Assembly (NCBI GenBank): GCA_900542055.1 | Contig: UQMA01000034.1 | Location: forward strand, 1 to 13,534 | Reading direction: 5' to 3' | DNA from: an uncultured Azospirillum sp. | GTDB taxonomy: Bacteria; Pseudomonadota; Alphaproteobacteria; RF32; CAG-239 | Length of the DNA: 13,534 bases | Part shown: positions 6,716 through 13,424 of the stretch, piece by piece | How the letters are laid out: every line of letters begins with the position of its first letter | Numbering within the stretch: position 1 is the first letter of the stretch | Program-made: the position numbers and the translations under genes | Notes under the pieces: generated by a model | What the model was told of the DNA's origin: nothing | Database searches by the model: none | The model's input: the letters and a program-made list of their open reading frames with translations, nothing else

Positions 6716-8932
6716 CTATTGTTGCTGTTCCAGTTCTTCAAGAACCATTTTTTTCAAAGTAACATTATCCATTTTTCCAGTTGCAAACACCGGAAGTTTA
6801 TCCATTTTCAAGATAATTCGCGGCAAATACAATTCGGACATTCCGTTTTGTTTTATATAGGCGTGCAGACCATCCTGCGTAACATTAGGATTGTTTGTAA
6901 CCAAAACAATTTGCTCGCCTTTGCTTTCATGCGGAGTGGCAACAACGCCGTATTGGCACTCGTTATCAGAAGCATAAGCCTTGCAAACCATCTCGTTAAC
7001 CGCATTCAAAGATACCATTTCACCGCCGATTTTGGCAAAGCGTTTAATACGGTCTTTAATATAAACAAAACCAATTTCATCAATATCTACAACGTCTCCC
7101 GTATGATACCAACCGTCTTGTAACGGCACTAGAACCCCTGGATTATCAGGCATAATGTAACCCAACATAATATTCGGTCCTCTAACCACCAGTTCTCCGC
7201 CGCGGTCAATCCCCGGAACCGGTTCAATTTTATATTCGATTGCCGGTAAAATTTTACCGATGGAGCCAAAACGGTTAAAAATACGGTTGTTAGCGCTGAC
7301 AACAGGAGAACATTCAGTTGAGCCGTAAGCTTCCATAACGCGGATGCCTGAACGCTCCATCCACATATTGCGTGTGTCTGGCTTAACGGCTTCAGCACCG
7401 CCAAACATAAAGCGTACATTGTGAAAATCAAACGGATGGGCAATACGTCCATAGCCGCGGAAAAATGTATCAGTACCGAACATAATCGTTGCACCAATTT
7501 CATAAACAATTTCGGCTACAACACGATAATGCAGCGGCGATGGATATAAAAATAACTTAGCCCCCTCGAAAATCGGGAACAAAGTTCCTACAACCAAGCC
7601 AAAACTATGAAACATCGGCAAAGCATTAAATACCGTATCCGTAACATTTATGGTTTCAATAGCCGACATCTGTTTAATATTGGACACAATATTAGCATGG
7701 CTCAAAACCACAGCTTTTGGCGCACCTTCGGAACCGGAAGTAAACAAAATAACAGCTTTGCGGTTACCGCCGCGTTTGTGCGGAACACGTTTGATTTTGT
7801 AGCGCAAATAAGCATTGATTTTTTCCCACAAGCCTATTTCTTTGGCCATTTTTTCCAAATAATAAACTTTGACGCCGTTTTTTCCCATAGCCTCAACCAC
7901 ATCTTCAAGTTTAGCCATTTTGATAAACATTAAAGAGGTAACGACAATCTTAACTTCAGCCGTGCGGCACATTGAAAGCATATTCTGCGCACCGACTGAA
8001 AAGTTAAGCATAACGGGAATGCGGCTGTATGCCGTAAGCCCGAAAAATGTGCAAACGGCTGCTATTGAGTTCGGCAAGAGCATACCTACATGTTCTTCTG
8101 GAGTCGTGCGGCGTTTAAAATATTTTCCCAAAACAAAAGATTTGATAATAATGTCACGATAGCTGTTCGGTTCACGTTTAACATCTTCCACAAATTTAGG
8201 ACGGCGAAACAGCCCTTTTTTTGCATGAACCTTTGCCGCTTTCATCAACATGGCAAACAGCGAAATATCCGGATTGTAATTAACCTCAAAACTCATTTCG
8301 CGCAAAATCATATAAACTTCATTGCTGATGTGGTCGCGTTGACGGCGCAATTCATCTTTTAATTTGAAAGCTCTGGGTTTGCCGATAATAACTTTGACTT
8401 TAGGCAACGGACGATGCGGCAAACGCCCCTTGGTTTTTGAAAAATAACCATATTGAGGACCATCCAGCCACACGGGAATAATAGGAGCTTTTGATTTATC
8501 CGCCACCAGCCCCGGAGCTTCATAAATTTTCATTAAACCGCCATTTTCGGTAATCCGCCCTTCGGCAAAAATAACACACAGGCGGCCACTGTCCACTTTG
8601 GTTATCAACTCTTTAATATCCCCCGGTTCAATCGGGTTAAAAAGCATAACATCGGCTGTGCGCATCAAAAAGCGTATCAGTTTATTGCGGTAAAGGTGTC
8701 CGTTTAATGCAAATACAGGATTTCCAGGCAAAAAGGCAAACAGGATAATCGGATCCAAATAAGAAACGTGGTTGGAAACATAAACACCTTTTTTAGGAGT
8801 TTGGCTTTCGTCAAATTCAATTGTGCATCTGACTTTGAAAACATAGAATATGGTTCGCAGACAGAACCTGATAAAATTTCGCAAATTATTAGTCTCCCAG
8901 TTATAGATGTTTCTTACTCTACCCCGCGACAT
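6716..8932 (-). CDS. aas: Bifunctional acyltransferase / acyl-[acyl-carrier-protein] synthetase (Aas-like)
   Basis: About 738 residues, two domains. The N-terminal PlsC-type acyltransferase has NHVSYLD (catalytic H55-x4-D60) and the block FAEGRITENGG (about 122-132). The C-terminal AMP-forming ligase has the phosphate loop TSGSEGAPK (about 398-406), YGSTE (536-540) and GWYHTGD (607-613). In E. coli, Aas (719 residues) activates fatty acids to acyl-ACP and reacylates lyso-phosphatidylethanolamine at the inner membrane. Longer homologues carry an MFS flippase domain, which is absent here. The frame is open to a TTG at 8959; the ATG at 8932 is chosen although no ribosome site precedes it, and a TTG at residue 17 behind GGGAG is another option. 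It is divergent from a FadL transporter gene, which supports a role in using exogenous fatty acids. Acceptor lipid not shown. Confidence 0.92.
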   Translation of the reverse strand: MSRGRVRNIYNWETNNLRNFIRFCLRTIFYVFKVRCTIEFDESQTPKKGVYVSNHVSYLDPIILFAFLPGNPVFALNGHLYRNKLIRFLMRTADVMLFNPIEPGDIKELITKVDSGRLCVIFAEGRITENGGLMKIYEAPGLVADKSKAPIIPVWLDGPQYGYFSKTKGRLPHRPLPKVKVIIGKPRAFKLKDELRRQRDHISNEVYMILREMSFEVNYNPDISLFAMLMKAAKVHAKKGLFRRPKFVEDVKREPNSYRDIIIKSFVLGKYFKRRTTPEEHVGMLLPNSIAAVCTFFGLTAYSRIPVMLNFSVGAQNMLSMCRTAEVKIVVTSLMFIKMAKLEDVVEAMGKNGVKVYYLEKMAKEIGLWEKINAYLRYKIKRVPHKRGGNRKAVILFTSGSEGAPKAVVLSHANIVSNIKQMSAIETINVTDTVFNALPMFHSFGLVVGTLFPIFEGAKLFLYPSPLHYRVVAEIVYEIGATIMFGTDTFFRGYGRIAHPFDFHNVRFMFGGAEAVKPDTRNMWMERSGIRVMEAYGSTECSPVVSANNRIFNRFGSIGKILPAIEYKIEPVPGIDRGGELVVRGPNIMLGYIMPDNPGVLVPLQDGWYHTGDVVDIDEIGFVYIKDRIKRFAKIGGEMVSLNAVNEMVCKAYASDNECQYGVVATPHESKGEQIVLVTNNPNVTQDGLHAYIKQNGMSELYLPRIILKMDKLPVFATGKMDNVTLKKMVLEELEQQQ

Positions 8933-9070
8933 CGGCAATTGTAAAGAAAAAATTAACAATTTATTAAAATATTAGCATAACACACTGTTTTTGCAAATAT
9001 TTTATTCATTTTTTAAGGGGGATAAATTTTATGCTTGATTTTTATTTATAATTTGTATAAAGGTGTTTGC

Positions 9071-9163
9071 GTAACATTTTATTTCAGATTGTTGCAACGG
9101 ATATCGGTTTAAATATAAATAATAATAATTCAAACCCCTAAGCCGCCGTTGCGCAAATGTTAC
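9071..9163. promoter_or_regulatory. Large interrupted dyad in the aas-fadL intergenic region
   Basis: Three nested inverted repeats share one centre region: GTAACATTT (9071-9079) with AAATGTTAC (9155-9163), GCAACGG (9094-9100) with CCGTTGC (9146-9152), and GGTTT (9106-9110) with AAACC (9132-9136). It ends 32 bases before the fadL ATG, which has no visible ribosome site. A TATAAT (about 9046-9051) and a TATAAA (about 9055-9060) lie just upstream without a convincing -35 partner. It may be a structured fadL leader or an operator serving both genes. Confidence 0.45.
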
Positions 9164-9195
9164 TTTGTTCTAACTAAATTAAACTGAAATTTACA

Positions 9196-10455
9196 ATGAA
9201 AAAACTTTTAACTTTGACTGCTCTCGGAGCGGTTTTAGCTTGTTCTGACGCAAGTGCATCGGGATTTTATTTAAAAGAACAGTCTGCTGCCGCACAAGGC
9301 AACGCCTATGCCGGAGCAACTGCCGGAGCTGAGGATATTTCTTATTCTTATTTCAATCCTGCTGGTTTGACCAGACATTCCGGAACCAACATTCAAATCG
9401 GCGGAACATGGATTTCTCCGAATTCAACCGCACGCAATGCATCTAACAATTATGGCGACAGCAACGGCTATATGGGCAACATTGTTCATCCTGCAGCCTC
9501 TCCAAACGCCTATATTTCACACCAAATTGACGAAAAATGGACAGTTGCCGTTTCTTTGAACACCCCTTATGGTATGATTACAAAATATAGCGATGATTGG
9601 GCCGGACGTTTTCATGGCACATTGTCAAAAATCATCACTGCCACAGTCACCCCGATGGCAGCTTATAAAATAAATGATAAATTTTCACTCGGTGCAGGTT
9701 TGCAAATTCAATATATCCGCGCCACTTTACGCAACGGTGTTGCTGCCGGCTATCACCCGCAACTAGGGCTAATTGAAGACAAAAGCACCCTAAACGGCGA
9801 AACCATTGACATTGGTTATCAATTGGGGGGTATGTACAATTTGAGCGACAGCACTCGTTTTGGTATTGGATACCGCAGCCAAATCAAACACAAAGCAAAA
9901 GGAGACGTAAAATTTGACGGTCTTTTGGCATCTATGGGAATGAATCAAGATGTATCCGCTCGCTTAACAACACCGGCTTCATTAACAATCGGCGCATACC
10001 ATGACATTAATGAAGATTGGGCTGTTATGGCTGAATACAGCCGTGTTTATTGGTCCAGTTTCAAAAACCTTATTATTCAGGGCACGAAAAGCGGACAAAT
10101 GAGTTACACCGCCGAACGCTGGAAAGATACAGACTTTTATGCCATTGGCGCAAGCAAACAGCTTGATTCTCAGTGGAAACTTCGTTTCGGCTTTGCTTAT
10201 GAAAAGAGTGCCGTCGGCGACGAATACCGCACACCGCGTATTCCAGATTCAAATCGTTATTGGTATTCGGCCGGACTTGAATATAAATATAATGAAAAGC
10301 TGACTTTTAACGTCGGTTACACTCACATTATCGCCGATAAAGCAAAAGTAAATCTGCGCGGCGATCATTACGGAGACAGCAGCCGCGGAGCTTTTTCTGC
10401 CGACTACTCAAACAAAGTTAACATTTTGGCTGGTTCTATTAATTACAATTTCTAA
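9196..10455 (+). CDS. FadL/OMPP1/TodX family outer-membrane transporter
   Basis: A 419-residue member of the FadL family, 14-stranded outer-membrane channels that bring long-chain fatty acids or other hydrophobic compounds into the periplasm. The signal peptide is about 22 residues (MKKLLTLTALGAVLAC...ASAS). The mature N-terminus GFYLKEQSAAAQGNAYAGATAGAEDISYSYFNPAGL is the family hatch signature, ending in the conserved NPAGL. Strand-like segments run to a terminal NYNF ending in F, as for Bam-inserted barrels. A VLAC at residues 13-16 resembles a lipobox, but the family matures with GF at the N-terminus. No Shine-Dalgarno sequence precedes the ATG. The divergent neighbour is an acyl-ACP synthetase/acyltransferase, which favours fatty acid as substrate over an aromatic hydrocarbon. 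A terminator follows. Family sure; substrate inferred. Confidence 0.94.
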   Translation: MKKLLTLTALGAVLACSDASASGFYLKEQSAAAQGNAYAGATAGAEDISYSYFNPAGLTRHSGTNIQIGGTWISPNSTARNASNNYGDSNGYMGNIVHPAASPNAYISHQIDEKWTVAVSLNTPYGMITKYSDDWAGRFHGTLSKIITATVTPMAAYKINDKFSLGAGLQIQYIRATLRNGVAAGYHPQLGLIEDKSTLNGETIDIGYQLGGMYNLSDSTRFGIGYRSQIKHKAKGDVKFDGLLASMGMNQDVSARLTTPASLTIGAYHDINEDWAVMAEYSRVYWSSFKNLIIQGTKSGQMSYTAERWKDTDFYAIGASKQLDSQWKLRFGFAYEKSAVGDEYRTPRIPDSNRYWYSAGLEYKYNEKLTFNVGYTHIIADKAKVNLRGDHYGDSSRGAFSADYSNKVNILAGSINYNF

Positions 10456-10473
10456 AATCAGCTTTGTAACTCT

Positions 10474-10506
10474 AAAATCTTCCGGCATTTCAAACCGGAA
10501 GATTTT
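10474..10506 (+). terminator. Terminator after the FadL-family gene
   Basis: AAAATCTTCCGG pairs with CCGGAAGATTTT (12-bp arms, 9-base loop) and runs into eight T. It lies 18 bases after the stop. Confidence 0.92.
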
Positions 10507-10519
10507 TTTTAATTTAAAC

Positions 10520-10535
10520 TGATTGTTATCAGCTG
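10520..10535 (+). promoter_or_regulatory. Candidate regulator site upstream of the glycosyltransferase promoter
   Basis: The half-palindromic TGATTGTTATCAGCTG lies 10 bases before the -35 box. Its TTATCAGCTG part recurs as an exact reverse complement in the leader of the orphan gene at 12820. Both copies contain TGAT and ATCA half-sites. A regulator is not identified. Confidence 0.35.
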
Positions 10536-10545
10536 CAAAGAGGTA

Positions 10546-10574
10546 TTGACAGCCAGCCGTACGCTGTCTAATAT
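10546..10574 (+). promoter_or_regulatory. Sigma70-type promoter of the glycosyltransferase operon
   Basis: A consensus -35 TTGACA (10546-10551) and a -10 TAATAT (10569-10574) are exactly 17 bases apart, 31 bases before the GT4 ATG. It is the best promoter in the window. Inverted sequences surround it: AGAGG (10539-10543) with CCTCT (10576-10580) and ACAGC (10549-10553) with GCTGT (10563-10567), so the promoter sits inside an imperfect dyad. Confidence 0.7.
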
Positions 10575-10605
10575 GCCTCTATATCAATTTTATTGGAAAT
10601 AGACT

Positions 10606-11733
10606 ATGAAACTTATGTTTATTCGCAACCGCAATGTGCTGAACACCAAGTGGCTGGTTCAGTTTATCAACGCGCTTGCCCAAAGCCCTGAATATGAAAT
10701 AAGCGTTGTTTGCGACACTTATAAAAAAGTGGGAAGCGGATTGGAATTTGACTCAAAAGTCAAACTTATTAATTTGAGCGGCAAAACCGACTGCTGGCTG
10801 AAAAATATTTACCACCGCATTCGTTGCAAAATCTTTCCGCCGTTTTTTCGCTATAAAAATATAATCAATAAGGAAAAACCTGATATCATTATCTGCTATT
10901 TTCCGGTAGATTTATTTAATGTAACAACTTTTCAGAACCATGATATTCCGATTATTCTGATGATGCACGGCTATCCGCCGGCTTTGCTGAATAAATATAA
11001 AAAAGGATGGTACAATCGTTTAATGCGCTTTCCGGCTTTTTCAAAAGTAAGCGTCTTTCAGGTTTTGCTCAATTCTTATATTCAAACAATTGATCCGGAT
11101 TTTGCTCCTAAAAAAATTGTCAGCATTGCAAATATGGTTGGACAGTTGCAGCCTTCGCAATATGCAGATTTGAATATAGAAAAGAAAAAAATCGTTTATA
11201 TCGCCCGTATTGAAAAGAACGTAAAACGCCCGCACCTTTTGGTTGAAGCTTTCGGTAAAATTGCACAGGATTTTCCGGATTGGAGCGTTGACATTTGGGG
11301 TTTGCGCAAATATCCGCAATATGAAGCCGAAATTTTGGATATTGCAAAAAAATATCATATTGAAAACAGAGTTTCTATTTGCGGATACAGCAACAATGTG
11401 CTTGAAATCTATCAGAGAGCTGATATTCACGCTTTTCCCAGCGCGCACGAAGGTTTTGCGCTAACTATTGCCGACGGACAAGCTGCAGGTTTGCCTACTC
11501 TCGGTTTTGCGTCCTCCCCCTCTGTAAACGAATTGATTATAGACGGACATAATGGATTGTTGGCAGCAGATCTGGATGATTTTGCCCAAAAACTGGCTTT
11601 ACTTATGAAAAATAAAAATCTGCGCATAGAGTATGGCCGCAATGCCATAGAAGACACAAAAAAATATGCGCCGGAAAACATTATTGCACAATGGAAACAA
11701 TTATTTAAAGAAACTGCAAAGGAGCAAAAATAG
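10606..11733 (+). CDS. Glycosyltransferase, GT4 family (GT-B fold)
   Basis: A 375-residue cytoplasmic, probably membrane-associated glycosyltransferase using a nucleotide sugar, retaining by family. The N-terminal Rossmann-like half carries KPDIIICYFP and an LMMHGYPP segment. The C-terminal nucleotide-sugar domain starts near residue 195 with KKIVYIARIEKNVKRPHLLVEAF, the usual GT4 entry strand and K/R-P contact. The donor-binding E-x7-E motif reads EGFALTIAD (residues 282-290), so its second acidic residue is Asp instead of Glu, followed by GQAAGLPTLGF. The length is normal. The ATG has only a weak GGA ribosome site, behind a strong promoter. The GT2 gene starts 3 bases after its stop, so the two form an operon that likely builds a surface glycan such as LPS or capsule. 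Sugar and acceptor unknown. Confidence 0.9.
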   Translation: MKLMFIRNRNVLNTKWLVQFINALAQSPEYEISVVCDTYKKVGSGLEFDSKVKLINLSGKTDCWLKNIYHRIRCKIFPPFFRYKNIINKEKPDIIICYFPVDLFNVTTFQNHDIPIILMMHGYPPALLNKYKKGWYNRLMRFPAFSKVSVFQVLLNSYIQTIDPDFAPKKIVSIANMVGQLQPSQYADLNIEKKKIVYIARIEKNVKRPHLLVEAFGKIAQDFPDWSVDIWGLRKYPQYEAEILDIAKKYHIENRVSICGYSNNVLEIYQRADIHAFPSAHEGFALTIADGQAAGLPTLGFASSPSVNELIIDGHNGLLAADLDDFAQKLALLMKNKNLRIEYGRNAIEDTKKYAPENIIAQWKQLFKETAKEQK

Positions 11734-11736
11734 ATT

Positions 11737-12714
11737 ATGCCTAAAGTATCTGTTTTAATGCCTGTTTATAAAACGAACCCGCAGCATTTGCGTGAAGCCG
11801 TTGACAGTATATTGGCACAGACTTTTAAGGATTTTGAATTTTTAATTCTTGATGACTGTCCATCTGATCATTCTGTTGAAGAAATTATTTCCACTTATTC
11901 AGATTCGCGCATCCACTACTTGCGCAATGAAAAAAACATGGGAATATCCGGCGCTCGAAACAAATTGCTGGATCTGGCTACCGGAGAATATTTAGCAGTT
12001 ATGGATCATGATGACATTTCTCTGCCCAAACGTTTTGCCCGCGAAGTGGCTTATTTGGATAAACATCCCGATGTTGGCGTTGTTTCGTGCCGTTTTGAAC
12101 AATTTCCCGGAAAATATAAAAACAACAAAAATCCAGAAAACGATCATGAAATAAAATTGGCTCTAATGCGGGTTTGCGCAGTTATTCATCCTGCGACCAT
12201 GATCCGCAAGTCTATACTCAAACAGAACAATATACGCTATGAAGCAGAATTCAGCCCATCTGAAGACTATGCGCTTTTTTGCCGGCTGATAGCTTATACA
12301 AAATTTTATAATATTCCCGAAATTTTATTCAAATACCGCCGCCACAGCACCAATACATCAAAACTTCAAGCGGAAGAAATGGCGGAAACCTCACACCGCA
12401 TTCATGCTTTTGTTAAAAGAGAAAATCCAGAGTTATATCAGGAATTTTTAATCAAAGCGACGCATACTCATCGCTTTTGTTTGTTTAATGGTCTGCCATT
12501 ATTGACTTTAATTTCACGCAATGAACATCATGAAATCCGGCTATTTGATTTCATTCCGATTATAAAAACGGATTCCGATAACCAAAGGACATTGATTGAA
12601 TTGTTCAATTTTATTCCTATATTGTCAATACAGGCTAACGAATATAAAACACGCATAAAGCTTTTTGGACTTTTTACAATATTCAGTTACAAGAACTCTA
12701 TCAAACTCAAATAA
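11737..12714 (+). CDS. Glycosyltransferase, GT2 family (GT-A fold), with C-terminal repeats
   Basis: A 325-residue inverting GT-A glycosyltransferase. The N-terminal SVLMPVYKTNPQHLREAVDSIL and LDD (D39, D40) bind the nucleotide; the metal-binding DxD motif is MDHDD (D90, D92, D93); the acceptor-side ED motif is SPSEDYALF (E176, D177). The catalytic domain ends near residue 230. Beyond it, residues 267-325 hold three tandem repeats with exactly 20-residue period, pattern I-x-L-F-x-F-I-P-I starting at 267, 287 and 307; the third is degenerate (IKLFGLFTI). Such aromatic/aliphatic units could be an amphipathic membrane-binding tail. AAGGAG lies inside the end of the GT4 gene, 12 bases from the ATG, so coupling is likely. 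It acts with the upstream GT4 in surface glycan synthesis by inference; a terminator follows. Confidence 0.92.
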   Translation: MPKVSVLMPVYKTNPQHLREAVDSILAQTFKDFEFLILDDCPSDHSVEEIISTYSDSRIHYLRNEKNMGISGARNKLLDLATGEYLAVMDHDDISLPKRFAREVAYLDKHPDVGVVSCRFEQFPGKYKNNKNPENDHEIKLALMRVCAVIHPATMIRKSILKQNNIRYEAEFSPSEDYALFCRLIAYTKFYNIPEILFKYRRHSTNTSKLQAEEMAETSHRIHAFVKRENPELYQEFLIKATHTHRFCLFNGLPLLTLISRNEHHEIRLFDFIPIIKTDSDNQRTLIELFNFIPILSIQANEYKTRIKLFGLFTIFSYKNSIKLK

Positions 12715-12720
12715 TTTTCA

Positions 12721-12753
12721 AACCGCTGTTTTTTTTATCACAAAACAGCGGTT
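12721..12753 (+). terminator. Terminator of the glycosyltransferase operon
   Basis: AACCGCTGTTTT pairs with AAAACAGCGGTT (12-bp arms, 9-base loop), 6 bases after the GT2 stop, followed by CTTTATT and a later T-run. Confidence 0.8.
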
Positions 12754-12769
12754 CTTTATTGACTTTTTT

Positions 12770-12786
12770 CAGCTGATAATTTATCA
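12770..12786 (-). promoter_or_regulatory. Candidate operator in the leader of the orphan gene
   Basis: The plus strand holds TGATAA-T-TTATCA (12774-12786), a perfect 13-base palindrome, preceded by CAGC. On the minus strand it reads TGATAAATTATCAGCTG, close to the site at 10520-10535. A TTGACT at 12759-12764 could be a -35 box with a poor -10 (TATCAC, 12782-12787), which would put the palindrome over the promoter. Confidence 0.35.
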
Positions 12787-12819
12787 CATTGCCCATAACA
12801 ATATCATTTAATTATTATT

Positions 12820-13377
12820 ATGTTTAAAAAAATAAAATCTTATTTTAGCCGATTATCTAAATCTGCTGTTTTTTCCGCCCAATCATACGATAAGAAAAGT
12901 TTTGCAAACACAGTTGCAAACAGTGTAAAACCTTTGCCTAAAGTATTTTTTTCGCACGGAAGAAAACCTGTTGCCCCTTTTTCAAAAATTCTTTGGACAG
13001 AAGCCGGCTACATTAATGTTATTTATCGTTATTCCGGAAATCCCGACTACACAAAAGTAGAAGGTTTCAAAATTGACAGGAATCTCATTGTTTTGCGAAG
13101 CTGTAGAGAAGCTTATCCGCCATCGACCTGCTATAAATTAGCACAGAAATTCGGCGGACGAATTCCAAACAGCAACGAGTTGCGGCGCATTATTGGTCTT
13201 ATAGATCGTTTAAATGCATCTTTAGCAATGGTCGGAGAGAAGCCTGTTTATAACGGAAAATATTTAATTTCGGATACTTCTGAAAAAAATGGAGCTTCCG
13301 TTATCGACATCGCGCATCCGGAAATTATTGAAGAAATTGATCTTTCAAAAGATTGTAATTTTCTGGTCGTACGCTGA
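12820..13377 (+). CDS. Orphan 185-residue protein, possibly DUF1566/C-type-lectin-like
   Basis: Not firmly recognised. The first 40 residues are basic (MFKKIKSYFSRLSKS) without a clear signal peptide or membrane helix. The region 95-155 resembles the DUF1566/formylglycine-enzyme-like or C-type-lectin fold: cysteine, then GGRIPNSNELRRI (where family members have G-R-L-P-x-x-x-E-L), then LNASLAMVGEKPVYNGKYLISDTSE (where members often have a Trp-Ser-Ser-Thr stretch). The usual tryptophans are missing, so it would be a divergent or reduced copy. Cysteines are at 95, 104 and 179. The protein ends in LVVR. No ribosome site precedes the ATG, but the 558-base frame, normal codon use and a terminator 6 bases after the stop support a real gene. 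It follows the glycosyltransferase operon as a separate unit. The fold is a tentative inference. Confidence 0.65.
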   Translation: MFKKIKSYFSRLSKSAVFSAQSYDKKSFANTVANSVKPLPKVFFSHGRKPVAPFSKILWTEAGYINVIYRYSGNPDYTKVEGFKIDRNLIVLRSCREAYPPSTCYKLAQKFGGRIPNSNELRRIIGLIDRLNASLAMVGEKPVYNGKYLISDTSEKNGASVIDIAHPEIIEEIDLSKDCNFLVVR

Positions 13378-13383
13378 ATCAAC

Positions 13384-13419
13384 AAAAAATCCCTGATACT
13401 TTATTATCAGGGATTTTTT
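13384..13419. terminator. Bidirectional terminator between the orphan gene and fmt
   Basis: AAAAAATCCCTGATA pairs with TATCAGGGATTTTTT (15-bp arms, 6-base loop). A-run and T-run on opposite sides let it end both the plus-strand orphan gene and the minus-strand fmt. Confidence 0.92.
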
Positions 13420-13424
13420 TATAA

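Noticed and set aside
7607..8362. Plus-strand frames opposite the aas-like gene
   Set aside because: Antisense shadows of the AMP-ligase coding sequence.
8933..8959. N-terminal extension of the Aas-like protein from a TTG start
   Set aside because: No ribosome site and the extra residues (MLIFSLQLP) match no part of the domain; ATG at 8932 preferred, though not proven.
9196..9255. Possible lipobox (VLAC) in the FadL-family signal peptide
   Set aside because: Leu at -2 is atypical, and the family signature begins after ASAS, consistent with ordinary signal peptidase cleavage.
10539..10580. Invertible promoter (phase-variation switch)
   Set aside because: Arms are only 5 bp, imperfect and overlap the promoter itself instead of flanking it; no recombinase gene is nearby.
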